Part shown: positions 37,318-46,565 of the stretch, piece after piece
Layout of the letters: each line of letters begins with the position of its first letter
How positions within the stretch are numbered: position 1 is the stretch's first letter
Assembly (NCBI GenBank): GCA_002494495.1
Contig: DACB01000016.1
Coordinates: forward strand, 27,794 to 91,793
From: Methanobacterium sp. UBA294
GTDB lineage: Archaea; Methanobacteriota; Methanobacteria; Methanobacteriales; Methanobacteriaceae
Direction of reading: 5' to 3'
DNA: 64,000 nucleotides
Notes under the pieces: generated by a model
The model's input: only the letters and a program-made list of their open reading frames with translations
The model's database searches: none
Told to the model about the DNA's origin: nothing
Program-made: the position numbers and the translations under genes

Positions 37318-38214
37318 ATGAATAATGAGAGCATCAAAGTCCTTTTAATTGAAGACAATAAAGGAGATGCCATTCTTATACAGGAAATGTTAAAGGATGT
37401 TGAAAAAACTAATTTTCAGGTAAAACATGCTCAGACATTAAGTGATGGAATAGATTACCTTCAGGATAATGATTTTAATATTATTCTATTGGATCTGGCA
37501 CTGCCTGATAGCCATGGTATTGATACCTTTAACCAGACCAACAACCAAGCTCCAGAGCTACCCATAATAATTTTAACTGGGCTTTCAGATGAAGAATTTG
37601 CAATAAAAGCTGTAGGAGAAGGAGCTCAAGACTACCTGGTAAAAGGAGAAGTTGACAAGCAATTACTTGCACGGTCCATGAAATATGCCATAGAAAGAAA
37701 CATAATCGAAGGCAAACTCAAAAAGTCCGAGGAAAGATACCGGATTATGGTGGAAAAAACTCAATCAGGAATTTTCCTTATAAACCCCTATAACAAACTG
37801 AACTATGTTAACAAGCAAATGGCCAACATGCTGGGCTATCAAATAAATGAAATGAGAAACAAGAGTATATTTGATTTTATGGATAAAGAAGGTAAAAAAG
37901 CTTTTCAAGACCATTTAAAAAAGATCAGGAATGGTATTGGAAATATCCATGAACTAAAATTCAAAAATAAAAGTGGATCTCAACTCTGGGCCCTGACCTC
38001 AACCAATCCAATTTACAAGGGAAACGGTAATTATTTAGGCAGTGTCTCTATAATCACCGATATAAGCGCCCGTAAAGGTGTGGAAAAAAACATAATTGAA
38101 GCCATGGTTGAAAAAGACAAGAGCTATCGAATGATAATTGCAAACATGATGGAAGCAATAAAACCTTTAATTGCCCAGGAATACTCAGAAGAATACTATG
38201 ATAAGTTTAACTGA
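37318..38214 (+). CDS. response regulator with receiver and PAS domains
   Basis: A 298-residue protein: receiver domain 1-125 (E12-D13, phospho-acceptor D59 in ILLDLALPD, LTGLSDEEFA, DYLVKGE) followed by a PAS domain at about 140-255 (SEERYRIMVEKTQSGIFLI, NKQMANMLGY, LWALTSTNPIY, SVSIITDISARKG). The last 40 residues are helical and carry no kinase domain. AGGTGA overlaps the stop of the previous gene, so the two are translated together. Cognate kinase unknown. Confidence 0.9.
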   Translation: MNNESIKVLLIEDNKGDAILIQEMLKDVEKTNFQVKHAQTLSDGIDYLQDNDFNIILLDLALPDSHGIDTFNQTNNQAPELPIIILTGLSDEEFAIKAVGEGAQDYLVKGEVDKQLLARSMKYAIERNIIEGKLKKSEERYRIMVEKTQSGIFLINPYNKLNYVNKQMANMLGYQINEMRNKSIFDFMDKEGKKAFQDHLKKIRNGIGNIHELKFKNKSGSQLWALTSTNPIYKGNGNYLGSVSIITDISARKGVEKNIIEAMVEKDKSYRMIIANMMEAIKPLIAQEYSEEYYDKFN

Positions 38215-38288
38215 ATATAATATAATTTAATAGTTACAATATGAAAATATGCTAATTCACATTTCCCAACATAAAAAAGAGAGCTAAC

Positions 38289-38669
38289 ATGCGTATTGAA
38301 TTATTAATTGCCAGTTTTGTTGTGATGGTCATAGGACTGGTAATATCTGGAATGATTGGAAGCCTTATTCTGGCCATTGGGATAATGCTGTTTCTATACG
38401 TTGTTTTCTCCAGGGAGGATACAATGGAAATGGGACCTACAAGATATATAGAACCAAATTATTATCAGGAGCCTCCCCGTCAAAGTAAAAAAACCAGACC
38501 TAGATACGAAGATGAACCCATACCCCCTAGGAAGAGAAATTTGGACCGGGCTGAAAGAGAATTAAGGGAATGGAACACGGGAAAACAGAAGAAACGTTGC
38601 TCTAAGTGTGGTTCAACAAGTAACCCGGCAGATGCTAGATTTTGCGCCGATTGTGGAGTTAAATTATAA
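38289..38669 (+). CDS. small membrane protein with C-terminal zinc ribbon
   Basis: A 126-residue protein. Residues 1-40 hold two closely spaced membrane segments; 45-100 is a polar, Arg/Pro-rich linker; residues 103-126 form a zinc ribbon (RCSKCGS, then FCADCGVKL). The layout suggests a membrane-tethered cytoplasmic zinc finger. Function unknown. Confidence 0.72.
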   Translation: MRIELLIASFVVMVIGLVISGMIGSLILAIGIMLFLYVVFSREDTMEMGPTRYIEPNYYQEPPRQSKKTRPRYEDEPIPPRKRNLDRAERELREWNTGKQKKRCSKCGSTSNPADARFCADCGVKL

Positions 38670-38824
38670 CGTATTTTAAATAATTAATTTTAACTTACAT
38701 AATTAATTTTACTCGTTTTAATTAATTTTTTTTAAATTGATAATTTTACAATTTAATGAGTTATCTTATATCGATAACTGATCTAAACTTCAACTCATAA
38801 TCAAAATCCAGCTTCAACTTGTAA

Positions 38825-39184
38825 TCAGAATCTAATTCGCCCATTATGCTCTATATAATAGTATATGAACCTCAAACTGAGTACTAAAAGGAATAATCCC
38901 ATGGCCATGATTATTAAATTTCCAATGAACCCAAAACTATCAGGATATAAAAAAAATCCAAATAGCATGAAGTAGATGCCTGCTAGAGCCATGTTAATAG
39001 ATCCTGCTAATTTTATTTTCATGTTGAGAGTGAAAAGATTTATAATTCCCAGTATCAGTGTAACTGCACCTAGAAGGTATACGATCCAGTACTGGTTGAA
39101 ATTCAAAAGCAGTATAATAATGCCGAATGCAATTAAAAACCTGCTTACATCCCTAACAGTGAAGGTTTTCTCATCAGTTTCCAT
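38825..39184 (-). CDS. small four-helix membrane protein
   Basis: A 119-residue hydrophobic protein with about four membrane segments and a short polar start (METDEKTFTVRDVS). The ORF is open further upstream, inside the ATPase gene, but METDEK at 39184 gives a sensible cytoplasmic start and overlaps the ATPase stop by 11 nt. Not recognised. Confidence 0.62.
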   Translation of the reverse strand: METDEKTFTVRDVSRFLIAFGIIILLLNFNQYWIVYLLGAVTLILGIINLFTLNMKIKLAGSINMALAGIYFMLFGFFLYPDSFGFIGNLIIMAMGLFLLVLSLRFIYYYIEHNGRIRF

Positions 39185-39935
39185 GTTGAGATTTTTCAAT
39201 TGCCTCCAATATAAACCTAATCCTATTACCATAACAGGCTATATATGGCCTGATATCTTCATCGCCCAAACCAGGCATCCTTTTTTTAACTATCTCTATT
39301 ATTTCAGATTCAGTATAGGATATTTCCACCACCACGAAGAATATATTCAAAAATGATACAAATATCTTGGTAAGCAGCCCGAAATCAGTGCACAAATCCT
39401 TCTTCACTCCCCTGACCCGGAAGGTCCAGGCAGTTTGAAAGACCAGGTTTAGCCTACGGAATTTAGATTTATTCCTGAAATAAAATAAAACCAGGGATAA
39501 ATAAAAAGGAAAGCTTCTAAATCCCTTATGATCCATCCATAAACTGAAACCAACTTTATCATCATATAAGTAGTGTGAATCATGAAACCTATCAGCCAGT
39601 AAAACTGCATCATACTCAGCAGCCCTCTCAAAAACCTCATCAACACCTTTAACCTTCATGTCTTCCTTTAATGAATGGAAAAATTTGTTATAAACATCCA
39701 TTGAGCTTTGGTGAATATCATCCAGCTTAAGAATCGCATTATAAACATTTAAATCCAGATTATTCACGGCCGTGTATATGTTGGCTGATTTTCCAGTGCC
39801 AGGGGCACCTATCACATGAATTATCCTACCTTTACAGGTTTTTAATTCCTTTAATTGTTTGAATAACTTTCGGTAGGCTGCGGTGACTGTGAAATCTTGG
39901 TCATCCTCTGCTATGTTCACCTTAAATTTAACCAT
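39174..39935 (-). CDS. P-loop ATPase, unknown function
   Basis: A 253-residue protein with Walker A GAPGTGKS near residues 43-50 and a hydrophobic strand ending in Asp (YDAVLLADRFHD, near 110) as a likely Walker B. The middle has a hydrophobic stretch (FPFYLSLVLFYF; SFLNIFFVVVEI) that may sit at the membrane. The C-terminal part resembles the helical lid of AAA/STAND-type ATPases. It is translationally linked to the small membrane protein gene downstream, hinting at a membrane complex. Confidence 0.65.
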   Translation of the reverse strand: MVKFKVNIAEDDQDFTVTAAYRKLFKQLKELKTCKGRIIHVIGAPGTGKSANIYTAVNNLDLNVYNAILKLDDIHQSSMDVYNKFFHSLKEDMKVKGVDEVFERAAEYDAVLLADRFHDSHYLYDDKVGFSLWMDHKGFRSFPFYLSLVLFYFRNKSKFRRLNLVFQTAWTFRVRGVKKDLCTDFGLLTKIFVSFLNIFFVVVEISYTESEIIEIVKKRMPGLGDEDIRPYIACYGNRIRFILEAIEKSQHGN

Positions 39936-40088
39936 AGACGTATTATGGATATCCTATAAAATCAATTTATGGGACGTGTTGGAAAAAAATAGGAGTAAAA
40001 CCAAATTATGATAAAAAAATTTAGAAAAAAAGTCAATCTATTGAGATTTTTTACTAAATTTAAATGTAACCGTACCAGTTTCAGTATT

Positions 40089-40132
40089 TTTAGTGGTAGA
40101 TCTCAGAATGTTTAGTGGTAGATCTCAGAATG
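40089..40132. repeat. perfect 22-bp tandem duplication
   Basis: The unit TTTAGTGGTAGATCTCAGAA(TG) occurs at 40089-40110 and again at 40111-40132 without a mismatch. It lies just downstream of the very small ORF at 40143-40214. Twenty-two is not a multiple of three, so the event would shift any reading frame crossing it. Confidence 0.95.
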
Positions 40133-40142
40133 TAAAATCCAC

Positions 40143-40214
40143 TTAATCCCCGACGTATAATTCATAAGCCCTGGATGGATCTTCACCTTTATCCAGTTTA
40201 ACTGTTATCTCCAT
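40143..40214 (-). CDS. 23-residue ORF, possibly the start of a decayed gene
   Basis: An ORF with a strong SD (GGAGGT, 5-6 nt before the ATG), encoding MEITVKLDKGEDPSRAYELY plus VGD. The start looks like a real protein N-terminus. Downstream, beyond the 22-bp duplication, the minus strand has another open stretch (NILRSTTKNTETGTVTF...) that ends at a TAG near 40038. A gene broken by mutation is possible; a true micro-protein is the alternative. Confidence 0.35.
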   Translation of the reverse strand: MEITVKLDKGEDPSRAYELYVGD

Positions 40215-40296
40215 TTCAATTACCTCCGTTTAATTTAGAAAAGAAAATGAAATTTATAAAATAAATAATACACTATTTAAGCATCCGTGAATTAAT

Positions 40297-40556
40297 TTAA
40301 GCATCCTTGGAATTAACATCAGAAGTTTCCTGGGCAGACATATAAGCATCGTATATGGTATAAAGCCAGAGGATTACGTATAAAATGATTCCAATTATTG
40401 AAATAAAAATTATTGATATTAAGAAATAGTTAACGTTGATATAATAAAAGCAAGAAGGATTAAAAATAGGCCAAAGAGGATTTTACCCACATAAATTTGT
40501 CCCATACCTGGTAACAAGAATGATAAGAATGCTGCTAATATTGGATTTTTCGCCAT
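40297..40556 (-). pseudogene. frameshifted small membrane protein (TM2-like)
   Basis: The frame from ATG 40556 encodes 45 residues starting MAKNPILAAFLSFLLPGMGQ, the pattern of small two-helix proteins with a PGxGQxYxG motif, and stops at 40419. A +1 shift near 40440-40460 continues a second membrane helix (FLISIIFISIIGIILYVILW, then LYTIYDAYMSAQETS) to a stop at 40297. Together they would make a normal protein of about 85 residues. Either a real frameshift or a sequence error. An imperfect duplication (TTTAAGCATCC twice) lies at the 3' end. Confidence 0.6.
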
Positions 40557-40657
40557 CAAAACCACCTAATTCCCATCAAACCATCACCCATATATGTATA
40601 TTATTGATTAATTAAAATTTGTAAAATCACAACAATCCATTTAAATTTATTTTAAAT

Positions 40658-42358
40658 TTATTTTACAAGCAACTTCATCAACTCTTTATGGCTACTCGTG
40701 TTTATAATATCTTTTTTTACTGCCCATCCTCGCCGGGCAGTGGCTATCCCCAACTCCATATCCCATACGCGTTCTATGGAGTGGGCATCTGTATTTATAA
40801 CCAGTTTACATCCGGTCTGAATTGCATTTTTAATCATGACATCCCTTAAATCGAGCCTATCAGGCTGGGAATTAACCTCCAAGTAGGTATTGGTATCTAC
40901 AGATGTCTGGAATATCTTATCCACATCTAGTTCATAGGCACTTCTTTTATGGATCTTTCTCCCTGTGGGATGTGCTATAATATTCACATACTGGTTTTCC
41001 ATGGCTGAAATAATTCTATCAGTTAACTGTTCTTTACTCTGCCTATAACCAGAATTTATACCCGCAACAATAACGTCTAAATCCTTTAAAATATCCTCTT
41101 TAATTTCAAGTTTTCCATCTGATTTTATGTTAACTTCAAGGCCCTTCAGTATGGTGATATTCTCAATTTCTCTATCTAATCTATCTAGTTCTTTCATCTG
41201 TACCCTTATTTTATTTTCATCTATTCCTTTAGGTACCTGTAAACTACCGATATGGTCGGTTATGGCAATGTACTCATGACCCCAATCCTGTGCTGCTTCA
41301 ACCATATCCTTGAGACTGCTTTTACCATCGCTCCAGTCAGTGTGCATGTGAAGATCACCCCTGATATCATGGTAGCCTATAATTAGAGGTAATTCCCTCT
41401 GTATAGCTACCTCCACATCCTCAACATTCTGCCTAAGTTCTGGTTCCATGTAATGAATTCCAAGTTCCTGGAAGATCTCCTCCTCATTTTGCCCTGCTAC
41501 CATGGTAGCTCCATTAAAAAGGCCGTATTCATTGAGTTTCAGACCTCGTTTTATTGACATTTTCCTCATTTCCACGTTGACTTCTTTAGATCCGGTGAAA
41601 TAAAGTAATGCAGCTCCAAAGGATTTTTCAGGCATGACCCTTAAATCGCAGTTTACATCAGCCTTCAAACGAACTGTTGATTTGCTTATCCCTTTGGCTA
41701 TAACCCGGTCAACCATGTCCAGTGCAACGAAGTATCCCATCACCTGGCGGGGATTATCAGTCACAACTAGTATGTCTATGTCTCCAATGGTTTCCTGCCT
41801 TCTTCTGATGGATCCAGCCACTTCAACCTGGATGACATGTTTAAAACCTTCTAATTTTTCTTTAATATTATTTGCCAGTGGTAACATGTGACCTAAGAGG
41901 TGGCGAGTTGTTTTTCTGGCATATTTGATATTCTCCAGTATGTTCTTTTCTTTCTTTTCGCTTAATCCCTTTATTCTTCTTAGCTGGTGATGTTTAGCCA
42001 TTTCTTCCAGATCATCCAGATCCTTAATATCAAGGGATTGGTAGAGTAATTTAACTGTTTTCGGCCCAATACCCTCCACCGCTAATAACGATTCAAAATC
42101 TATAGGGCATTGCTTCCTTAACTCTTCAAAATAAGGAAGGTGTCCAGTTTCATTTAACTCAACTATTTTTTTGGTGATGCTTTCACCAACACCAGGTAAC
42201 TTCATTATTTCCTTTGATGTTAAATCTTCAACCGGTTGTGAGAGTGATTTAATGGTCTCGGCAGCTCTTTTATAGGCTATGGGTTTGTATGGTACACCTT
42301 TAATTTCCAGCAGATCAGCGATTTCATCTAATACACGGGCAATCTCCTTATTATCCAT
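40658..42358 (-). CDS. polX: family X DNA polymerase with PHP domain (PolX)
   Basis: A 566-residue DNA repair enzyme. Seen: helix-hairpin-helix motifs for DNA binding (KLPGVGESITKKI, AVEGIGPKTVKLL, RIKGLSEKKEKNI), the nucleotidyltransferase palm with GSIRRRQETIGDIDILV (metal-binding DxD), and the C-terminal PHP phosphoesterase domain starting DLHMHTDWSDGKSS, with AITDHIG, HPTGRK and NTDAHS ligands. This is the bacterial-type PolX with 3'-5' exonuclease. The ORF extends upstream, but GGGAGG sits 6 nt before ATG 42358. It lies 34 bp downstream of the RNase HIII-like gene, consistent with a DNA-repair pair. Confidence 0.93.
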   Translation of the reverse strand: MDNKEIARVLDEIADLLEIKGVPYKPIAYKRAAETIKSLSQPVEDLTSKEIMKLPGVGESITKKIVELNETGHLPYFEELRKQCPIDFESLLAVEGIGPKTVKLLYQSLDIKDLDDLEEMAKHHQLRRIKGLSEKKEKNILENIKYARKTTRHLLGHMLPLANNIKEKLEGFKHVIQVEVAGSIRRRQETIGDIDILVVTDNPRQVMGYFVALDMVDRVIAKGISKSTVRLKADVNCDLRVMPEKSFGAALLYFTGSKEVNVEMRKMSIKRGLKLNEYGLFNGATMVAGQNEEEIFQELGIHYMEPELRQNVEDVEVAIQRELPLIIGYHDIRGDLHMHTDWSDGKSSLKDMVEAAQDWGHEYIAITDHIGSLQVPKGIDENKIRVQMKELDRLDREIENITILKGLEVNIKSDGKLEIKEDILKDLDVIVAGINSGYRQSKEQLTDRIISAMENQYVNIIAHPTGRKIHKRSAYELDVDKIFQTSVDTNTYLEVNSQPDRLDLRDVMIKNAIQTGCKLVINTDAHSIERVWDMELGIATARRGWAVKKDIINTSSHKELMKLLVK

Positions 42359-42392
42359 AACCATCCTCCCTTCAACATTTATACAACACCTT

Positions 42393-43229
42393 TTACCTAA
42401 TAATATTTTTAACATTCTTAAAATGTGTTTTAGCCACATAGGGCAATATTTCTGGATTTATATCTCCTGGAATCATATTCTTTAAATCTAATTTATACTC
42501 ATTATTCAGTCCACGGACTGCTTGTTCAAAGAAGTATTTGGCTATGATACTGGCTGCTGCTACTGGTGTTTTACATTCTCCGCCTGTTTTCTGGATAACT
42601 TTAACCTTAATCCTGTCTAACCCTTTTAGACGATTTTCCATTTTCATTTGGTCAAACTTATCTACAGTTACCTCAACCTTCTCATATTCAAGCCGTTCCA
42701 GTAGTTCACGGATAGCACGGCCATGGGCCCAGGCCATTAAATCGTTGAGGGATTTACCTTCATTTTCAAATTCTTGGTAGAGTTTGTTGTAACTTTCAGG
42801 GCTGAGTACAATGTACTCGTAGGGAATGTTTTTTTCCATGATCTCCTGGGCAATTTCAATGATCCTGTTGGTCTTCATGGTTTTACTGTCCTTTACGCCC
42901 AGAAGCCGTAGTTCTAATATCTCATCTGATGTAAGTGCAGTTACCACCACTACCAGGGGCCCATACCACTCCCCTTTACCAGTTTCATCTGATCCTAAAT
43001 AGTAGTCATAATCATATTCCCTGATTAAGATAGACTTTAAAATATCCAGTGTCTCGTTTGTCTCGTTGAACACCAGCTTCCCTGAATTGTAAAGAATTAG
43101 TTTAACTTTCTGGTCTTTAACCCTGAGTAACTCATATTCGTTGGTTAACGGGCTTCTTTCCAGGTTGGAAGTTTCAATGTATTCTTTTAACATCTGAACC
43201 TCTATTTCAGATAGTGTCAATGAATTCAT
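42393..43229 (-). CDS. rnhC: RNase HIII-like ribonuclease
   Basis: A 278-residue protein: an N-terminal TBP-like/DUF3378-type domain (1-70) and a type 2 RNase H domain. The catalytic motif is GSDETGKGEWYGPLVV (D81, E82, with E87 nearby), then GVKDSKTM (D114) and VTVDKFD. The G-D-E-[ST]-GKG form and the extra N-terminal domain are marks of RNase HIII, not archaeal RNase HII. RNase HIII degrades the RNA strand of RNA-DNA hybrids and is mostly bacterial. No clear SD; the start is chosen by sequence. Whether a normal RnhB exists elsewhere cannot be seen here. Confidence 0.82.
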   Translation of the reverse strand: MNSLTLSEIEVQMLKEYIETSNLERSPLTNEYELLRVKDQKVKLILYNSGKLVFNETNETLDILKSILIREYDYDYYLGSDETGKGEWYGPLVVVVTALTSDEILELRLLGVKDSKTMKTNRIIEIAQEIMEKNIPYEYIVLSPESYNKLYQEFENEGKSLNDLMAWAHGRAIRELLERLEYEKVEVTVDKFDQMKMENRLKGLDRIKVKVIQKTGGECKTPVAAASIIAKYFFEQAVRGLNNEYKLDLKNMIPGDINPEILPYVAKTHFKNVKNIIR

Positions 43230-43334
43230 AATATTATATTGGTATTTGAATTGTTTCAATATTTCGAAAAAAAAGATTTTAGAAAAATAAATTATTGGGG
43301 TTTAAAATAATTTATAATATAAAAACATGCTTGT

Positions 43335-45353
43335 TTAAAAGAATGGGAGTAGCAGCCTAAACATTATCCCACCTACAATTATTGCAGTCGCGAAGTTAGC
43401 TAAAACCATGGTTGTGGTGGCTTTCCATCCAAATTCTTTTAGTAAAACTGTGATGGTAGCTATACATGGAATGAACAGCATGCTAACCAGGGCCAGTATT
43501 ATAAACTGTAACGGAGTGAAGAACGGGGCAAGGTTGGTTCCAAAGAGTGTTACCAATATCAGTAAAACGAACTCCTTCCTTACTACACCAAAGATTAAGA
43601 CCAGACCAGCAACTACAGGAAGGCCCAACCATGTCACGGTTATTGGAGCCATTGCATTGGTAACTGGTGTTAAGATACCAGATACATAAAGAGCCTGTAT
43701 GGCTGCACTTGATATTATGTACACCGGAAATACAAGATATATCAGTGATTTTGTCCTGGTCCAGGTCTGTTTAAGTGCAGTTGAAATTGAGGGGAGTTTA
43801 AATGAATGTATCTCCATTATCAAGCCTGGTGTTTCCCCGGGAACCACCTTATATGCCAGCTTTCCAAGCAAGAAAATAACCAGTATATCAATGGCGTAAA
43901 GTGCTATGGCCCACCATACATTAACGTACACCGCCACCAATCCCAGAATCACGATGGTCCTAGCAGAACAGGGGGCAAATGTAATGGCAAAACCAGATAG
44001 TAGTCTTTCACGGCGTGTCTCCAAAATTCGGGTGCTTTCAATAGCAGGTACATTACATCCGTAACCCAGGATCATGGGTATCAGGGCTTTTCCATGGAGA
44101 CCTATCTTATGCATGAGGCTGTCCATCATGAATGCAACCCTGGTGAGCACACCAGAGTTCTCAATCAAGCTTAACATCAAATAGAATGGAACAACAAATG
44201 GTATTATCAGGGTAATTCCAGCCACTAAACCACCAAATGCACCGTTCCATAAAATACTCCCAAGTGTTCCGTATAACTGCGGATCCACAGGTTGAAAGAA
44301 GCTTAAGGCGTTTCCTAAAAGTTCGCTAAAGAAATTACCAATAACGAAAGTCCAGAGAAGTAATCCACCAATCACCAGTGCTGATGTCAAGTATCCAAAT
44401 ACATGATGGGTGAATACTTTATCCAGTTTTTCTGAAAAGGAGATTTTTATCTTTTTAGTTTGGGTTTGTGCACCCTGGACAATGAGGTTGGAGATAGAAT
44501 ACCTTTCAGCAGCAATGACAGAAAAGGATGGTTCCTGGTGGATGTCCTCTATTTCCTTGGAAAGCTGATAGGCTTTTCTAACCACGTCTTCTGATTTTGA
44601 TTGTACCAGACTCCTGATTTCTTCATCGTTTTCCAAGAGTTTAATGGCCATCCAACGGGTTACATAATCAAGTTCTAATTTTTCAGAGTCTATGAATTCA
44701 CTTAAACTTTGTATCCGTTTTTCAACCTCGGCTCCGTATTCAATGGGATTTGTTTTATGTGGGGATGATCCTTTAATTCCAGTTTCCTTGGATTTATCCA
44801 CAATTTCTACTGCCTTTTCCATCAGTTCATGTAGTCCTTCTCCCCTGATTGCTACTGTGGCTATAACTGGTACCTGCAGTGCTGCTTCTAATTTTTCGGT
44901 GTCAATGACTATTCCCTTTTGCTGAGCTATGTCCACTTGGTTGATGCAGACTATCAGGGGAACTTCCATTTCCATAAGCTGCATTGTAAAAAATAGGTTT
45001 CTTTCCAGGACAGCAGCATCTACAACGTTGATCACCAAGTCTGGTTTATTAAAAGCAATGAATTCTCGGGATACAATTTCTTCCATGGAATAAGTGGAGA
45101 ATGAGTAAATTCCAGGTAAGTCAACCACATCGATTTCATGTCCTCCAAAATGGAGGTGGCCTTCAGCCAGTTCCACTGTTTTCCCGGGCCAGTTTCCTAT
45201 TATTTGATTAGATCCAGTGAGTTCGTTGAAGATAACGCTTTTACCAACGTTGGCATTTCCGGCGAGGGCTATGGTTATGTTGTCTTCTTCTTTATCTTCT
45301 TGATGATTGCTGGTTGAGATTAATGTTTTTTGCTCTGATTTATGTTTCATCAT
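43335..45353 (-). CDS. feoB: ferrous iron transport protein B
   Basis: A 672-residue Fe(II) transporter. A polar N-terminal tail (1-25) precedes the G domain: G1 GNANVGKS (32-39), G3 DLPGIYSF and G4 NQVD. A helical spacer follows, then the membrane domain with two Gate-type repeats and GYGCNVPAI, a family signature. Cys of the GCN motif lies on the transport path. The gene is 26 bp downstream of the DtxR-FeoA gene and shares its iron-regulated promoter. Confidence 0.95.
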   Translation of the reverse strand: MMKHKSEQKTLISTSNHQEDKEEDNITIALAGNANVGKSVIFNELTGSNQIIGNWPGKTVELAEGHLHFGGHEIDVVDLPGIYSFSTYSMEEIVSREFIAFNKPDLVINVVDAAVLERNLFFTMQLMEMEVPLIVCINQVDIAQQKGIVIDTEKLEAALQVPVIATVAIRGEGLHELMEKAVEIVDKSKETGIKGSSPHKTNPIEYGAEVEKRIQSLSEFIDSEKLELDYVTRWMAIKLLENDEEIRSLVQSKSEDVVRKAYQLSKEIEDIHQEPSFSVIAAERYSISNLIVQGAQTQTKKIKISFSEKLDKVFTHHVFGYLTSALVIGGLLLWTFVIGNFFSELLGNALSFFQPVDPQLYGTLGSILWNGAFGGLVAGITLIIPFVVPFYLMLSLIENSGVLTRVAFMMDSLMHKIGLHGKALIPMILGYGCNVPAIESTRILETRRERLLSGFAITFAPCSARTIVILGLVAVYVNVWWAIALYAIDILVIFLLGKLAYKVVPGETPGLIMEIHSFKLPSISTALKQTWTRTKSLIYLVFPVYIISSAAIQALYVSGILTPVTNAMAPITVTWLGLPVVAGLVLIFGVVRKEFVLLILVTLFGTNLAPFFTPLQFIILALVSMLFIPCIATITVLLKEFGWKATTTMVLANFATAIIVGGIMFRLLLPFF

Positions 45354-45379
45354 CTTACTTCCATGAAAATCACTTTAAA

Positions 45380-46132
45380 TCACTTTGCAGTGGCATCGCT
45401 GTCACCAGTTAATTCGACGAATACATTGCATGCAATATCTCGTCCAATTGCTAGTTTTGATCCCCTGATTGAAACTTCCACAGGACCTTTTAGTGGTGCG
45501 ATTTTAATTACGCTGATTTTTGCTCCAATGGTAATTCCCATGTCCAGGAGTCTTCTGATGATTTTGTTGTCTCCCCTGATAAAGGATATTTTGCCTTCCT
45601 GGTGATCCTTCAGATCCATTATGGGGATGAGATTTTCATTTCTCTTTCCCACTTCACTGACTTCCTCTTTACGGGTCATACATTCTTCACAGGTGGTGAA
45701 AGGGAAATCACATGCAGGTATGGGTGAGTCATCAGGGCATGTATCTGGATACTCCAGAACCTGGCAGAGTGCTCTTTCAGCATCGTCGGATAACGAATGC
45801 TCCATATCACAAGCCTGTTCATGTAACAGGTTGTTTTTAAGTTTTAAAATATCATGGAGGAATCTCTCAAGTAACCTATGTTTACGTGTGATGTTTTTTG
45901 CGGTTTTAAGTCCAGTATCTGTTAGTTTTGCACCTTTGTATTGTGAATAATTGACGTAACCCATCTTATTAAGTTTTTGGAGCATTTGTGTGACGCTTCC
46001 TGGGGCTATGTTCAGGGTTTTTGATATATTGGTCGTTTTAACCCTTTCACCGTTCTTGTTTAATCTGTATATTGTTTCCAGATATTCTTCTATATTTTCG
46101 CTGAGTTTCTTATTTGAATCCGTGTGAGGCAT
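45380..46132 (-). CDS. DtxR-family metal regulator with FeoA domain
   Basis: A 250-residue protein: winged helix-turn-helix (about 8-70; NISKTLNIAPGSVTQMLQKL), DtxR dimerisation/metal-binding domain (about 75-140; RHRLLERFL, HEQACDMEHSLSDDAERAL), a Cys-rich linker with CPDD, CDFP and CEEC, and a C-terminal FeoA/SH3-like domain (about 170-245; MGITIGAKISVIKIAPLKGP). It likely senses Fe(II), represses feoB and its own gene, and supplies the FeoA function. The palindrome covering its start supports autoregulation. Confidence 0.9.
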   Translation of the reverse strand: MPHTDSNKKLSENIEEYLETIYRLNKNGERVKTTNISKTLNIAPGSVTQMLQKLNKMGYVNYSQYKGAKLTDTGLKTAKNITRKHRLLERFLHDILKLKNNLLHEQACDMEHSLSDDAERALCQVLEYPDTCPDDSPIPACDFPFTTCEECMTRKEEVSEVGKRNENLIPIMDLKDHQEGKISFIRGDNKIIRRLLDMGITIGAKISVIKIAPLKGPVEVSIRGSKLAIGRDIACNVFVELTGDSDATAK

Positions 46133-46204
46133 TTAGGTTCACCTAAACAATTTGTTATATATTAAGATGTTCAAACCATATATAAAACTTTTCGTATACC
46201 TAAA
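46132..46204 (-). promoter_or_regulatory. iron-box-like palindrome, SD and promoter of the feo operon
   Basis: TTTAGGT-TC-ACCTAAA (46132-46147) is a perfect 7-bp inverted repeat resembling DtxR/IdeR boxes (TTAGGxxxxxxCCTAA). On the minus strand it contains the SD AGGTGA and abuts the ATG. A further half-site ACCTAAA lies at 46198-46204, beyond the TATA element (TTTATATATGG, about 46174-46184). A repressor here would cover the translation-initiation region of the gene and the area just downstream of the transcription start. Confidence 0.75.
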
Positions 46205-46292
46205 ATTTAGAGAACAAAGAATTTAATATCAATAGATATATATTGGTGACCATATATTACCAGTAAAGAACTTCTAAGTGGAGGATAAACAG

Positions 46293-46565
<273 letters not shown>

